Positions 1 through 8,682 are shown, numbered from the stretch's first letter. The stretch is DNA of 64,000 nucleotides from Thiomonas delicata (GCF_900088825.1 NZ_LT592170.1:1620109-1684108); one strand, 5' to 3'. A program made the numbers and translations. Notes: a model not told the origin generated them from the sequence alone.

Positions 1-146
1 GAGGAATTGCCGTTGTCGTAGATGTTGGTGAGGTTCTGGCCGACGCCGTCCGCCCAGTTCTGCGCGGACCCCAGGACGGACGCCTGGCTGGCGGGGGCCA
101 GCATCGAGATGGCTGCGAGTAAAACAGCAAGTAGTGTCCAGCGCAT
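1..146 (-). CDS. exported protein, N-terminal fragment (possibly PagP-like)
   Basis: The reading frame enters from the left window edge and begins at an ATG whose complement lies at 144-146. The visible 48 residues open with a clear signal peptide: one basic residue, a hydrophobic core (LLAVLLAAISMLA) and a plausible cleavage site after PASQA. The mature start contains a W-x6-GQN-x4-IYDNGN stretch, which loosely recalls the start of PagP-type outer-membrane palmitoyltransferases. The barrel itself is outside the window, so this family assignment is only a suggestion. No convincing Shine-Dalgarno sequence precedes the ATG. Confidence 0.5.
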   Translation of the reverse strand, partial: MRWTLLAVLLAAISMLAPASQASVLGSAQNWADGVGQNLTNIYDNGNS

Positions 147-224
147 GATGTGCTTGGGTGGGAGTGGGGACGCGGGGCGCCGATGGTTGGTTTGAACAGG
201 GCATCGGTGGCTTGGCTTGCGCGC

Positions 225-254
225 CCACTCGCATGGGGTATTCCATGCGAGTGG
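225..254. terminator. perfect 12-bp hairpin 3' of the outer-membrane barrel gene
   Basis: CCACTCGCATGG at 225-236 and its exact reverse complement at 243-254 enclose a 6-nt loop. It lies just beyond the stop of the minus-strand barrel gene (298). No T-tract follows on either strand, so it may be a transcript-stabilising hairpin rather than a classical intrinsic terminator. Confidence 0.45.
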
Positions 255-297
255 CCGATTGACGCGGGCGGAGGCGTTCCGAATGCGCCGGACAGAT

Positions 298-777
298 TCA
301 GAACGCGTAGTTGATGCCGAGCATGAGGGTGTCCAGATTCGCCCCGAGCTTGCCGCTTGTGTTGGAGACGAATTGGTATTCGGTGCGAACGCTCATGGCT
401 TTGGTGATGGCATAGGACAAGCCCACGCCAATCAGGGGATCCGTGCCGGTGGCGTTGTGGGCGCCGGTCGGGCTTTCCGTCCAGTGGGCGACGCCCAGGC
501 GGCCGAGAAGGTGCAGATGATCGGCAATCCTGTACCGGCCCAAGACGCTGGCGCTGAGCAAGGTCATCTCATAGCCCATCAGCGATTCGTAGCCGACTTC
601 GAGCCCGACGTTTGGATTGAATCGATACCCTGCGCTGAAACCGAAATCGGAGGATTTTCCATATCCCGACGCGCTGGTGCCCGCGACGTTCGCGCCGAGC
701 GTGAAACCGGGACTGGCGTGCGCAAGCGGTGCCGCAAGCATGCTGGCCAGGGCCAAGGATGAACATAGTTTTTTCAT
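298..777 (-). CDS. small outer-membrane beta-barrel protein
   Basis: A 159-residue protein starting MKKLCSSLALASMLAAPLAHA, a signal peptide cleaved around AHA-SPG. The mature part alternates polar and hydrophobic residues in short strands (GFSAGYRFNPNVGLEVGYE, LHLLGRLGVAHW, MSVRTEYQFVS) and ends in the terminal Phe (INYAF) that the BAM machinery recognises. Length and pattern fit eight-stranded OmpA/OmpX-like barrels. The ATG at 777 is preferred because an upstream extension of the frame would precede the signal peptide. The precise role (adhesion, porin, structural) cannot be read from the sequence. Confidence 0.75.
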   Translation of the reverse strand: MKKLCSSLALASMLAAPLAHASPGFTLGANVAGTSASGYGKSSDFGFSAGYRFNPNVGLEVGYESLMGYEMTLLSASVLGRYRIADHLHLLGRLGVAHWTESPTGAHNATGTDPLIGVGLSYAITKAMSVRTEYQFVSNTSGKLGANLDTLMLGINYAF

Positions 778-1186
778 AAATGGTTCGGGTCGAGTGCGGG
801 CCAAAAATGCCCCGGGACGGCCGATTCGGGCCGGCTTTAAGACAAGCGTTCTTGAACGCCAAGGCTGCGGCGCCATGGCGCGTGGATCGTCGGGCGTGCG
901 GAAACAGGATGGGTTGGCCCGCGTTTTGTCGAGCCCGGCGCGGTGGTTTTGCCTGTCATGCCGGGGGCGAGGATGCCGATGGATGCAGCCGCATGCATAT
1001 CTAGGCAACATAGAGCGAGTCCGCATCCCGAAGTTCGGAAATTCCGCTGTTTGAATCTGTGAAGAATGTGAACGTATAAATCCCTGCATACCGGGGGCCC
1101 GGTTCAATCGGGTTTCGAAAGTTTCGCCCGCGCGCATGCTGGCGCGGCCGTGCGCGTCGAGGCGGCGTTGCCCGTCGTTGACGCGC
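778..1186. other. intergenic, no gene recognised
   Basis: About 400 bases between the barrel gene start and the metR stop. Only shadow frames are present. The segment near 1000-1085 is AT-richer than its surroundings and should hold the barrel gene promoter, but I cannot point to a convincing -35/-10 pair. Confidence 0.4.
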
Positions 1187-2107
1187 CTATGCCGACTGTG
1201 CGGCGCCCTCCAGCGCCTGGGCGCTGCCGCGCACCAGTTCCACGAACTCGCGCACATACGCGCGCTCGGCGAGCTGCGCCGGCACGGCGGCGAACAGTTC
1301 GCCGCGCAGCGGCGGCTCGCCCACCGGACGGCCGACCACATAGCCGCGCTCCAGATAGGGCAGTGCGGCCCAGCGCGGCAGCACGGCGATGCCGCGGCGC
1401 GAGGCGACCAACTGCACGATGGCGGCGGTGAGTTCGGCGGTACGGCGCGCCGGGGGCTGGACCCCCGCCGGCAGCAGAACCTGGTGCATCACGTCCAGCT
1501 TGTCGTCGGGCACGGGGTAGGTGATGAGGGTTTCGCGCGCGAAGTCGGCCGCCACCAGGTGCGGCCGCGAGGCCAGCGGGTGGTCGCGTGCGAGCAGGGC
1601 GACGAAGTCGAAGCCGAACAGCGGCAGCACGGCGAGGTCGGGCGCGGCCACCTTCTCGCCGAGGATGGCCAGGTCGGCCTGGCCGTCGCGCAGCGGCTGC
1701 AGTGGATCGGCGAGGAAGCCGGAGAGCAGGTCCATCTCCACTTCGGGCCAGCGCGGGCGCAGGGCGTCCATGGCCGGCATCAGCCAGTCGAAGCAGCTGT
1801 GGCATTCCACCGCGATGCGCAGGTTGCCGCTTTGTCCCTCGCGCAACTTGGCGATGGCGCGCTCGGTGTCGCGCACCCGGGGCAGCACCTCGGCGGCGAG
1901 ATGCAGCAGGCGCTGCCCGGCGGGGGTGAAGCGCACCGCGGGCTGGGTGCGCTCGAACAGGCGCTGGCCGTAATGTTCCTCCAGCACGGCGATCTGCCGC
2001 GACAGGGCCGATTGGGTGAGATGCACCCGCTGCGCGGCGCGGGTCAGGCTGCCGGTCTCGGCCAGTGCCTGCAGGGTGGACAGATGACGCAGATCGAGAG
2101 GGCTCAT
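1187..2107 (-). CDS. metR: LysR-type regulator of methionine biosynthesis, MetR
   Basis: A 306-residue LysR-type regulator. The N-terminal winged helix-turn-helix (residues about 5-60, with LTRAAQRVHLTQSALSRQIAVLE) is followed by a periplasmic-binding-like effector domain. The stretch ECHSCFDWLMPAMD at the start of the effector domain is a hallmark of MetR, which senses homocysteine and activates metE and related genes. It is divergently transcribed from metE across a 94-bp gap, the classical MetR/metE arrangement. The ATG at 2107 is chosen because upstream in-frame codons run into metE promoter DNA. Confidence 0.93.
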   Translation of the reverse strand: MSPLDLRHLSTLQALAETGSLTRAAQRVHLTQSALSRQIAVLEEHYGQRLFERTQPAVRFTPAGQRLLHLAAEVLPRVRDTERAIAKLREGQSGNLRIAVECHSCFDWLMPAMDALRPRWPEVEMDLLSGFLADPLQPLRDGQADLAILGEKVAAPDLAVLPLFGFDFVALLARDHPLASRPHLVAADFARETLITYPVPDDKLDVMHQVLLPAGVQPPARRTAELTAAIVQLVASRRGIAVLPRWAALPYLERGYVVGRPVGEPPLRGELFAAVPAQLAERAYVREFVELVRGSAQALEGAAQSA

Positions 2108-2201
2108 GATTTCGACGCATGATTTCCATGAAAACAATTCGCTTGAATCATAGCTATGCATGAGCCATGATGCGCGTTGTTGATTCATTCGAGGAATAAG
2201 C
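2108..2201. promoter_or_regulatory. metR-metE divergent control region with MetR-like site
   Basis: At 2129-2141 the sequence TGAAAACAATTCG matches the MetR consensus TGAA-N5-TTCA at all but the last base. A second feature is a perfect palindrome CATAGCTATG at 2149-2158, and TGAATCA at 2144-2150 recurs inverted as TGATTCA at 2181-2187. A good Shine-Dalgarno (GAGGA, 2191-2195) precedes the metE ATG. The site assignment rests on consensus match and context only. Confidence 0.6.
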
Positions 2202-4496
2202 ATGATTCGCACGCATACCCTGGGCTACCCCCGCATCGGCCCGAAACGGGAGTGGAAGTTCGCGCTCGAGGCGTTCTGGGCCGGCAAGAGCAGCGAGGCC
2301 GAACTCGCCGGCAGCTGGCGCGCCCTGCGCCTGCAGCAATGGGACGACCAGCGCCAGGCCGGGCTGGACATGGTGACAGCCGGCGATTTCGCGCCCTACG
2401 ACCACATCGCCGCGATGACCCTGCGCCTGGGCGCGGCCCCGGCCCGTTTCGGCTTCGAGCCGGGGCAGTCGCGCTGGGCGCGGCATTTCGCGCTGGCGCG
2501 CGGCACGTCCAGCCAGCCGGCGCTGGAACTCACCAAGTGGTTCGACACCAACTACCACTACCTCGTGCCCGAACTCGACCCTGCCACTCGCTTCGCGCCC
2601 GACGCGCAGGATCTGCTGGACGAGCTGGCACTGGCGCGCGAGCGGGGCTTGGCCGCCAAGCCTGTGCTGCCCGGCCCGCTGACCTGGCTGTGGCTGAGCA
2701 AGAGCCGCGCCCAGGGATTCGACCGCCTCGCGCTCCTGCCGGCGCTGCTCGACGCCTACGTGCGGATCCTGCGCCCCTTGCATGCCGCGGGCGCCGCATG
2801 GGTGCAGCTGGACGAGCCCATTCTGGCCCTTGACCTGCCCGACGTCTGGAAGGACGCCATGCGCGCCGCCTATGCCCAGCTTGCCGGCACCCTCGGTGCG
2901 CAGCAAGGCACAGCAGGCCTCAAGCTGCTGGTGGCCACTTACTTCGGCCCGCTGGAAGACAACCTCGACCTGGCTTGCGGGCTGCCGGTTGCCGGCTTGC
3001 ACGTGGACCTGGTGCGCGGTCTGGGCGAAGCCGCCTGGGTGGCCGAGCGCTTGGGCGCGGACAAAGTGCTGTCGGCCGGCGTCATCGACGGTCGCAACGT
3101 CTGGCGCGACGACCTCGATGCCGCACTCGCCCTGCTGCGCGGCCTGCGCAGCCGCGGCGGCGAACTGTGGATCGCGCCGTCGTGCTCGCTGCTGCACGTG
3201 CCGGTGGACCTGGACGCCGAGGATGAACTGCCGCAGCCGTTCAAGGGCGGCATGGCCTTCGCCCGGCAGAAACTGGGCGAATTGCAATGGCTGGCGCAAG
3301 CCCTGCGCGAGGGCGATGCGCTCAGTCCCGCCACCGCCACCGCGCTGCAGGCCAGCCGCGCCGCGCGCGCCAACCGCCTGGCCGACGCGCGCATGCGCCG
3401 TGCCGAGCTGCGCGCGCGCATCGCCGCCCTGCCGTGCGACCAGCGCGCCAGCGGTTATGCGGCGCGCGCCGCGCGGCAGCGGGCGCGCTTCGCCTTGCCG
3501 CTGCTGCCCACCACCACCATCGGCTCGTTCCCGCAAACCGCCGACATCCGTGCCGCACGCGCCGCGTTCAAGCGCGGCGAGATCGACCTTGCCGCGTACG
3601 AACGCCGCATGCGCGAGGCCATTTCCCTGGCGGTGCGCAAGCAGGAGGAACTGGGTCTGGACGTGCTGGTGCACGGCGAGGCCGAGCGCAACGACATGGT
3701 CGAATATTTCGGCGAGCAGCTTGAAGGCGTGCTGTTCACCCGATACGGCTGGGTGCAGAGCTACGGCTCGCGTTGCGTCAAGCCGCCGGTGATTTTCGGC
3801 GACGTGCTGCGTCCCAAACCCATGACCGTGCAGTGGAGCGCCTACGCCCAGGGTCTGACGCAAAAGCCGATGAAGGGCATGCTCACCGGCCCCGTCACCC
3901 TGCTGCAATGGGCCTTCGTGCGCGACGACCTGCCGCGCAGCGAAGTGGCCCTGCAACTGGCCCTGGCGGTGCGCGACGAGGTGCAAGACCTGGAGGCCGC
4001 CGGCATCGGCATGATCCAGATCGACGAACCCGCCTTCCGCGAAGGCCTGCCGCTGCGCCAGCGCAACTGGCAGGCCTACCTGGACTGGGCCGGCCGCGCC
4101 TTCCGCCTGTCGGCCAGCGGCGTGCGCGACGACACCCAGATCCACACCCATATGTGCTACTCGGAGTTCAACGACATCATGCCGGCCATCGCCGCGCTGG
4201 ACGCCGACGTCATCTCCATCGAGACCAGCCGCTCCGATATGGAACTGCTGCAAGCCTTCGGCGCGTTCCAGTACCCGAATGAAATCGGCCCCGGCGTGTG
4301 GGACATCCACTCCCCGCGCGTGCCCGACCAGGCCGAGATGGAGCGCCTGCTGCGCAAGGCGTTGGACGTGATTCCCGCCGAGCGCCTGTGGGTGAATCCG
4401 GACTGCGGCCTGAAAACCCGCGGCTGGGCGGAAACCGAGGCCGCGCTGGCCCACCTGGTGTCGGCGGCGAAGGCGGTGCGGGCCGGTACGGTCTAG
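2202..4496 (+). CDS. metE: cobalamin-independent methionine synthase
   Basis: A 764-residue 5-methyltetrahydropteroyltriglutamate-homocysteine methyltransferase, close to the usual length (about 755). It transfers the methyl group of methyl-THF-triglutamate to homocysteine in the cytoplasm. The zinc-binding quartet is complete: H650 and C652 in [11 protein letters not shown]674 in SIETSRSD and C735 in [11 protein letters not shown], each nine positions after the E. coli residues. The N-terminal half contains the expected duplicated barrel (LGYPRIG near the start). The start is supported by GAGGA seven bases upstream. Its stop overlaps by four bases the stop of the convergent TfoX-like gene. 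Confidence 0.97.
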   Translation: MIRTHTLGYPRIGPKREWKFALEAFWAGKSSEAELAGSWRALRLQQWDDQRQAGLDMVTAGDFAPYDHIAAMTLRLGAAPARFGFEPGQSRWARHFALARGTSSQPALELTKWFDTNYHYLVPELDPATRFAPDAQDLLDELALARERGLAAKPVLPGPLTWLWLSKSRAQGFDRLALLPALLDAYVRILRPLHAAGAAWVQLDEPILALDLPDVWKDAMRAAYAQLAGTLGAQQGTAGLKLLVATYFGPLEDNLDLACGLPVAGLHVDLVRGLGEAAWVAERLGADKVLSAGVIDGRNVWRDDLDAALALLRGLRSRGGELWIAPSCSLLHVPVDLDAEDELPQPFKGGMAFARQKLGELQWLAQALREGDALSPATATALQASRAARANRLADARMRRAELRARIAALPCDQRASGYAARAARQRARFALPLLPTTTIGSFPQTADIRAARAAFKRGEIDLAAYERRMREAISLAVRKQEELGLDVLVHGEAERNDMVEYFGEQLEGVLFTRYGWVQSYGSRCVKPPVIFGDVLRPKPMTVQWSAYAQGLTQKPMKGMLTGPVTLLQWAFVRDDLPRSEVALQLALAVRDEVQDLEAAGIGMIQIDEPAFREGLPLRQRNWQAYLDWAGRAFRLSASGVRDDTQIHTHMCYSEFNDIMPAIAALDADVISIETSRSDMELLQAFGAFQYPNEIGPGVWDIHSPRVPDQAEMERLLRKALDVIPAERLWVNPDCGLKTRGWAETEAALAHLVSAAKAVRAGTV

Positions 4497-4834
4497 GGCC
4501 GGGTCTGCCCGGCTTGGCAGGCCGCCGCACAAGCCAGTTCCACCCAGTTGCGCATGGCCTCCGGGTCTTCGAACACCTCGGGCGGGGCCTCGAAATACGG
4601 CAGGGCCACGGTCTTGCCGCGCGCCACGTAGGTGAAGGGCGCCAGGCCCCGGGCCTCGAACGCGCTGCGGGTGACGGCGTCCGCCTTCAAATAGAGTCGT
4701 CCGTCGGTGAGGATGGCGAACATGCGCGTGTCTTGGTCGATGCCGTGGCCGCCGAACATCGCGCGCAGGCGCAGCCCGTCGACGAAGGCCATGTGCTCGG
4801 TGACGAACTGGGCGAAGGTGTCGTTGCGGCGCAT
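4493..4834 (-). CDS. TfoX N-terminal-domain protein
   Basis: A 113-residue protein with the TfoX-N signature: [22 protein letters not shown], then GRLYLKAD, F-x4-LAPFTYV and a C-terminal [14 protein letters not shown] helix. In gammaproteobacteria TfoX/Sxy drives competence gene expression with CRP, but stand-alone TfoX-N proteins of this size are common and mostly uncharacterised. The C-terminal TfoX domain is missing, so a competence role should not be assumed. The ATG at 4834 begins right before the conserved region. Confidence 0.8.
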   Translation of the reverse strand: MRRNDTFAQFVTEHMAFVDGLRLRAMFGGHGIDQDTRMFAILTDGRLYLKADAVTRSAFEARGLAPFTYVARGKTVALPYFEAPPEVFEDPEAMRNWVELACAAACQAGQTRP

Positions 4835-4998
4835 GATCGGACCTTCAGGCGTGGTGCCGGGCAACGCCATCGAACGGGCCGACCACGAAGGGCGCGGGCG
4901 TTCCGTGACGCGCGAGAACGGGCACGGACGCGGCAAACGGCTTTGCGGTGCGGGGGCGTGTCGGGGCGTGCATGGTTCTCTTTCTCGCCCGGCCGGAT

Positions 4999-5397
4999 TC
5001 ACGCTGCCGGGCGGGCCTCATGGAATTCGGGCAGGCCGTCGGCAAGACGTACCCAGGGCAAGCGGCTGCAGGTGTGGGTGTGGTCCTTGGGCGGGAGCAG
5101 CGTAGGGTCGTCGAGGCTGCAGGTGGTGAGGTCGACCAGGTCAGGCGCGTCGTCATGCGCAAAGGTCAGTTGGGTGCCGCAGCGGGAGCAAAAACCACGC
5201 ACGGCTTTCGCGCTGGAGCGGAACTGCGCTGGCAGGCCCTCCACGAAGCGCAGCGCGGATCGCGCCACGCTGAACCAGGCCACGAACGGCGCTCCTGCAG
5301 CGCGGCGGCACATCGTGCAGTGGCAAATCGTCTGGTGCGTAACCGGGCCCGTGGCTTCGTAACGAATGGCACCGCATAAACAACCACCTTTGAGCAT
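4999..5397 (-). CDS. GFA-family (CENP-V/GFA domain) zinc protein
   Basis: A 132-residue protein of the glutathione-dependent formaldehyde-activating-enzyme fold. Three cysteine pairs that bind zinc are visible: GGCLCGAIRYE, TICHCTMCRR and GFCSRCGTQLTF. The spacing fits the GFA family, whose founding member condenses formaldehyde with glutathione; most stand-alone relatives have no proven reaction. The start at 5397 (MLKGGCLCG) places the first Cys pair at residues 6-8 as usual in the family. A 164-base gap without a gene separates it from the TfoX-like gene downstream. Confidence 0.85.
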   Translation of the reverse strand: MLKGGCLCGAIRYEATGPVTHQTICHCTMCRRAAGAPFVAWFSVARSALRFVEGLPAQFRSSAKAVRGFCSRCGTQLTFAHDDAPDLVDLTTCSLDDPTLLPPKDHTHTCSRLPWVRLADGLPEFHEARPAA

Positions 5398-5775
5398 GAC
5401 CGTTTTCCTTTCTCGGCGATTCGCGCGGCGCGGGCACAAGCCGCCATCAGGCGCTCCGGCAGGGCCTCGCGCGCGCTCGGAGTTCGCCGATAGGCTCGCG
5501 CGCGATCTGGAAATCGGCCGTGTCTTCGCCGGCTCGGCTGCGCCGAGCCTTCCTGCTGCCGAGGCCGAAGCGCGCTTCAGTGTAGGCCATGGGAATCGAG
5601 GCTTGTGCGGTGATGATGCGTCGCGAATCGTCGGGGCGGTAGAGGCCCTGGGCGCCGAAACGCGGCGTCGTCAGCGCCGTGGACGACTGCCCATGCGACG
5701 GCCTGGCGGCCAACTTTCGTATAGTGGCCGTGCATGAAGGCCGCAGCGGCACTTCATCACCAAGGAGGAGACAAC
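5398..5775. other. intergenic, no supported gene
   Basis: About 380 bases between the divergent GFA and Rossmann genes. A minus-strand frame exists here, but it has no recognisable family, no ribosome binding site and arginine-rich shadow-like composition. The only clear element is the strong AAGGAGGAG ribosome binding site at 5762-5770 for the next gene. Confidence 0.4.
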
Positions 5776-6156
5776 ATGATGCAAACACAACGCGTGGCCA
5801 TCGTCGGGCTTGGACGGGTGGGTTCGGTGTTTCTGGATGCGCTGCTCAAGCAGCAGGGCAAGGCCCTGGATATCGTGGCGGTCGCGGAGTCCAGCCCGAC
5901 GCCCGGCCTTGCCATGGCGCAAAGCCGCGGAATTCCGGTGCTGGCGCTGCCCGAAATCCTGCAGCGCTGTGCGGAGATCGACATCGTTTTCGACCTGACC
6001 GGGGTTGCCACGGTGCGCCGCGAGTTGCGCGACGGTTTGGCGGCCACGAACAACCGGCATACGGTCATTGCCCCGGAAAGCGTCGCGCATTTGCTGTGGT
6101 CGCTGCTGGCGCCGGGCGTCGACCTTCCGCAAGTGCATGCGCAGTCAGGGTACTGA
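5776..6156 (+). CDS. small stand-alone Rossmann-fold NAD(P)-binding protein
   Basis: A 126-residue protein beginning MQTQRVAIVGLGRVGSVFLDALL, a beta-alpha-beta dinucleotide-binding fingerprint (GxGxxG). It continues with a second Rossmann strand (IVAVAES), PVLALPEILQ and IDIVFDLTGV, as in the N-terminal halves of homoserine or aspartate dehydrogenases and Gfo/Idh oxidoreductases. There is no catalytic domain after it, so it looks like a cofactor-binding or regulatory module rather than a full enzyme. The start is fixed by AAGGAGGAG with five bases of spacing. Function unknown. Confidence 0.75.
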   Translation: MMQTQRVAIVGLGRVGSVFLDALLKQQGKALDIVAVAESSPTPGLAMAQSRGIPVLALPEILQRCAEIDIVFDLTGVATVRRELRDGLAATNNRHTVIAPESVAHLLWSLLAPGVDLPQVHAQSGY

Positions 6157-6172
6157 GCACGGCGGCGTCTGG

Positions 6173-6207
6173 CGGCGGATCTTGGGCCGGATCAGCCGGA
6201 TCCGCCG
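6173..6207. terminator. hairpin between convergent genes
   Basis: CGGCGGATC at 6173-6181 pairs exactly with GATCCGCCG at 6199-6207 around a 17-nt loop that can itself fold. It lies between the stops of the plus-strand Rossmann gene and minus-strand galE. Only a short CTTTCC follows, so termination is plausible but not certain. Confidence 0.4.
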
Positions 6208-6219
6208 CTTTCCTCGGCC

Positions 6220-7239
6220 CTATTCGCCGTAACCCTGCGGATTGCTTTGTTGCCAGCGCCAGGCGTCGGCGCAGATCGTGTCCAGCCCGCGCTTGGCCTT
6301 CCATCCGAGCAGATTTTCCGCTGCGGTGGGATCGGCCCAGCACGCGGCGATGTCGCCAGGGCGGCGGGCCACGATCTCATACGGTAGCTCGCGCCCGATG
6401 CTGCGGCCGAAGGACTGCACCATCTGCAGCACCGAATAGCCCTGGCCGGTGCCGAGGTTGACCGTGAACATGCCCGGATGCTGCAGCAGATGGCGCAAGG
6501 CCGCCACATGGCCCTCGGCAAGGTCCATCACGTGGATGTAGTCGCGCACCCCGGTGCCGTCCGGCGTGGGCCAGTCGCCGCCGAAGATGCGCAGCTTCTC
6601 CAGCCGGCCGACCGCCACCTGCGTGACATAGGGCATCAGATTGTTCGGAATGCCGCGCGGGTCCTCGCCGATGAGTCCGCTTTCGTGCGCCCCCACCGGG
6701 TTGAAGTAGCGCAGCCGGGCGATGCGCCAATGCGGCTCGGCACGGTGCAAGTCGCCCAGGATCTCCTCGATCATCAGTTTGCTGCGGCCATAGGCGTTGG
6801 TGGCGCTCAAGGGGAAGTCCTCCCGGATGGGCACCGAGGCCGGGTCGCCATACACCGTGGCCGACGACGAAAAAATCATGTTGCCCACTTGCGCGCGCTG
6901 CATGGCCTGCAGCAGCGTGACCGTTCCGCCCACGTTGTTGTCGTAATAGGCCAGCGGCTTCTCGACCGACTCGCCCACCGCTTTCAGCCCGGCAAAATGA
7001 ATCACCGCCTGCACCCGGTGCTGCGCGAACGCGGCATCCAGCGCGGCAGTGTCACGAACGTCCGCGCGGATGAAGGCGGGTTTGACGCCCGTGATGCGCT
7101 CCACCCGTGCCAAGGACTCGGCGCTGCTGTTGCACAGGTTGTCGTACACCACAGGCGCGTAGCCGGCCTGGATGAGGGCCACGCAGGTGTGCGAGCCGAT
7201 GTAGCCGGCGCCGCCGGTGACGAGGATGGTCGGTGTCAA
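6220..7239 (-). CDS. galE: UDP-glucose 4-epimerase
   Basis: A 339-residue short-chain dehydrogenase/reductase of the extended type. It opens with ILVTGGAGYIGSHTCVAL (NAD-binding GxxGxxG), then FSSSATVYGDP and NAYGRSKLMIEEIL, whose Tyr and Lys (YxxxK) are the catalytic pair. RYFNPVGAHESG and YIHVMDLAEGH are typical of GalE. The enzyme interconverts UDP-glucose and UDP-galactose (or the N-acetyl forms), supplying galactose for LPS and other glycans. Length equals the family norm. LPS glycosyltransferase genes lie about 12 kb downstream, not in the same operon. Confidence 0.95.
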   Translation of the reverse strand: MTPTILVTGGAGYIGSHTCVALIQAGYAPVVYDNLCNSSAESLARVERITGVKPAFIRADVRDTAALDAAFAQHRVQAVIHFAGLKAVGESVEKPLAYYDNNVGGTVTLLQAMQRAQVGNMIFSSSATVYGDPASVPIREDFPLSATNAYGRSKLMIEEILGDLHRAEPHWRIARLRYFNPVGAHESGLIGEDPRGIPNNLMPYVTQVAVGRLEKLRIFGGDWPTPDGTGVRDYIHVMDLAEGHVAALRHLLQHPGMFTVNLGTGQGYSVLQMVQSFGRSIGRELPYEIVARRPGDIAACWADPTAAENLLGWKAKRGLDTICADAWRWQQSNPQGYGE

Positions 7240-7399
7240 GACGAGGCTCCAGGATCAAGGGTCATGAGTGTGCGGCCAGCATAAGGCAAGAGCCATGGGG
7301 CCGTCGCGTGGAGAACACCTGCGCTGACCCCGGCTTTCAGGGATGTCGAAACGGCGCGGCTTCGGGAAGCCGCAAGCCGAGGCAGCCTGGGTCCATCCC

Positions 7400-7888
7400 T
7401 CACAGCGGCTTCATCCCCTTCATCAGGGCGGCGGCTTGTTCCTCGTCGATGAGGCTGATGGTCATCGGGTCGCCGCCGAACGGAAACCCCCACGAGCGCC
7501 CGGGGCTGTATCCCACCAGCAGGTAGTAGATCTGCCCGGCCTGCGCATCCAGCGTGGCCACGCGCTTGCCTTGCGGAAAGGGCTTGAAACGGAATTCGTG
7601 ATGGCCACCGGCAATGTCCAGCTTGACGTATGTCTGGCGGGGCAAGCTGGCGATCTGCTCGCCGTTGTCGGTGATGTCCTGATTGCTCGACATCAGCGTC
7701 GGGCCGCTGTCGTTGATGATGTACAGCACGGCCTGCCCCGGCCCAAGCGATTGCGAGGCCACGGGGGCGGGCGTGCTCGCCGAGCTCGCGGGGGCGAAAG
7801 CCGTTTGCTGCGCGCTCGCCGGCCAAGCCGAGCAGACGAAGGCAAGGGCGCAAAAGCCAGATCCGGCCAAGAATCGAAGTCGGTTCAT
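7400..7888 (-). CDS. exported DUF2846-like protein
   Basis: A 162-residue protein with a signal peptide (MNRLRFLAGSGFCALAFVCS, cleavage after PASA). The mature domain runs GQAVLYIINDS, IASLPRQTYVKLDIAGGHHEFRF and GQIYYLLVGY, the pattern of DUF2846 proteins, which are small periplasmic beta-sandwich proteins, often lipoproteins. Here no lipobox cysteine is present, so it should be a soluble periplasmic protein. The ATG at 7888 starts directly at the signal peptide; a longer frame exists but would precede it. Role unknown. Confidence 0.7.
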   Translation of the reverse strand: MNRLRFLAGSGFCALAFVCSAWPASAQQTAFAPASSASTPAPVASQSLGPGQAVLYIINDSGPTLMSSNQDITDNGEQIASLPRQTYVKLDIAGGHHEFRFKPFPQGKRVATLDAQAGQIYYLLVGYSPGRSWGFPFGGDPMTISLIDEEQAAALMKGMKPL

Positions 7889-8045
7889 CGCGGCGTAGAA
7901 GGCTGCCAGAAGCCGCAATTTAACGCAGTCATCGTTCGCATCGGCCGTTGCGGCAGCGGCGACGGCAAAACAAACAGCGCCGACTGGACGCCGTGCTCCG
8001 CCATGGGCTTTTGCGTTCGAGCGCCTCGCCAGCGCCCCGCAAAGC

Positions 8046-8071
8046 AAAAAGCCCAGCGGTTAGGCTGGGCT
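8046..8071 (-). terminator. intrinsic terminator of tRNA-Lys(CTT)
   Basis: On the minus strand AGCCCAGC (8071-8064) pairs with GCTGGGCT (8057-8050) around a 6-nt loop, followed by a run of T (complement of 8046-8050). It begins about 17 bases after the tRNA CCA end. Confidence 0.85.
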
Positions 8072-8087
8072 AAGTGCTTGAATCCGT

Positions 8088-8163
8088 TGGTGGGGGCACA
8101 GGGACTCGAACCCAGGACCTACTGATTAAGAGTCAGCTGCTCTACCAACTGAGCTATACCCCC
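8088..8163 (-). tRNA. tRNA-Lys (anticodon CTT), CCA encoded
   Basis: The minus strand folds as a full cloverleaf. The acceptor stem is GGGGGTA with TGCCCCC, the D-loop is AGCTCAGTTGGTAGAGC, and the anticodon arm is GCTGA-CTCTTAA-TCAGT with anticodon CTT. The T-arm is CCTGG-GTTCGAG-TCC-like and a genomic CCA follows. It decodes AAG. A second tRNA-Lys (TTT) lies upstream on the same strand at 13688-13763; the two formed a tandem pair before transposon insertion. Confidence 0.97.
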
Positions 8164-8166
8164 GCG

Positions 8167-8183
8167 AAGCCGGCAATCATAGC
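8167..8183 (-). promoter_or_regulatory. tRNA-Lys(CTT) promoter segment
   Basis: The 17-nt string aagccggcaatcatagc (plus strand) recurs exactly at 13765-13781, directly upstream of the other tRNA-Lys. Read on the minus strand it gives TATGAT, a good -10 hexamer, followed by a GC-rich discriminator (TGCCGGC) right before the mature tRNA, as expected for stringently controlled stable-RNA promoters. No clear TTGACA-like -35 is visible. Confidence 0.6.
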
Positions 8184-8288
8184 GTAGTTCGCAGGCGTAT
8201 GGCATCGATCGGGCCGACGGGGGTGAGGAGGGCAAGCCGTTCGGCCGAAGCGGCGTGTGTGCCCGCGACGGCGCCATGCGGGCATGGC

Positions 8289-8296
8289 AAGAAAAA
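8289..8296. repeat. 8-bp target-site duplication, left copy
   Basis: AAGAAAAA is repeated exactly at 13639-13646. An 8-bp duplication is what IS1595-family elements generate. The original sequence was the T-tract of the terminator of tRNA-Lys(TTT). Confidence 0.85.
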
Positions 8297-8322
8297 CGCG
8301 TTGTTATACTTGACGTACCCAA
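8297..8322 (+). repeat. left terminal inverted repeat of the IS1595-family transposon
   Basis: Starts CGCGTTGTTATAC and ends TTGACGTACCCAA. It matches the reverse complement of 13613-13638 at 23 of 26 positions, with the inner 13 bases identical. Confidence 0.88.
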
Positions 8323-8682
8323 CATGATCGCCGATACTTCGCATACCCAAGCGAGGAAATCATGAGCGAATCAATCCTTTCCCAACCGTTCTTCCACAAC
8401 GAAGAAGCCGCTTACGAGTTCGTCGAATCGCGTCTGTGGCCGAACGGTGCCGTCTGTCCGCACTGCGGTGAAATTGGCCGCGCGAATAAGCTGCAAGGAA
8501 AGTCCACCCGCATCGGAACTTGGAAGTGCTACGGCTGCCGCAAGCCCTTTACGGTGAAGGTTGGCACCATCTTTGAGGCAAGCCACATCAAGATGCACCT
8601 GTGGCTGCAAGCCATCTTCCTCATTGCCTCTAGCAAGAAGGGCTGAACCGCCCCGGGTTTCGTGGAGGCTAGTTGGTTTAAG

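Noticed and set aside
5447-5788. A 113-codon minus-strand frame in the 5.4-5.8 kb gap
   Set aside because: No family resemblance, no ribosome binding site and Arg/Ala-rich composition typical of chance frames in GC-rich DNA; it also overlaps the strong ribosome binding site of the next gene.
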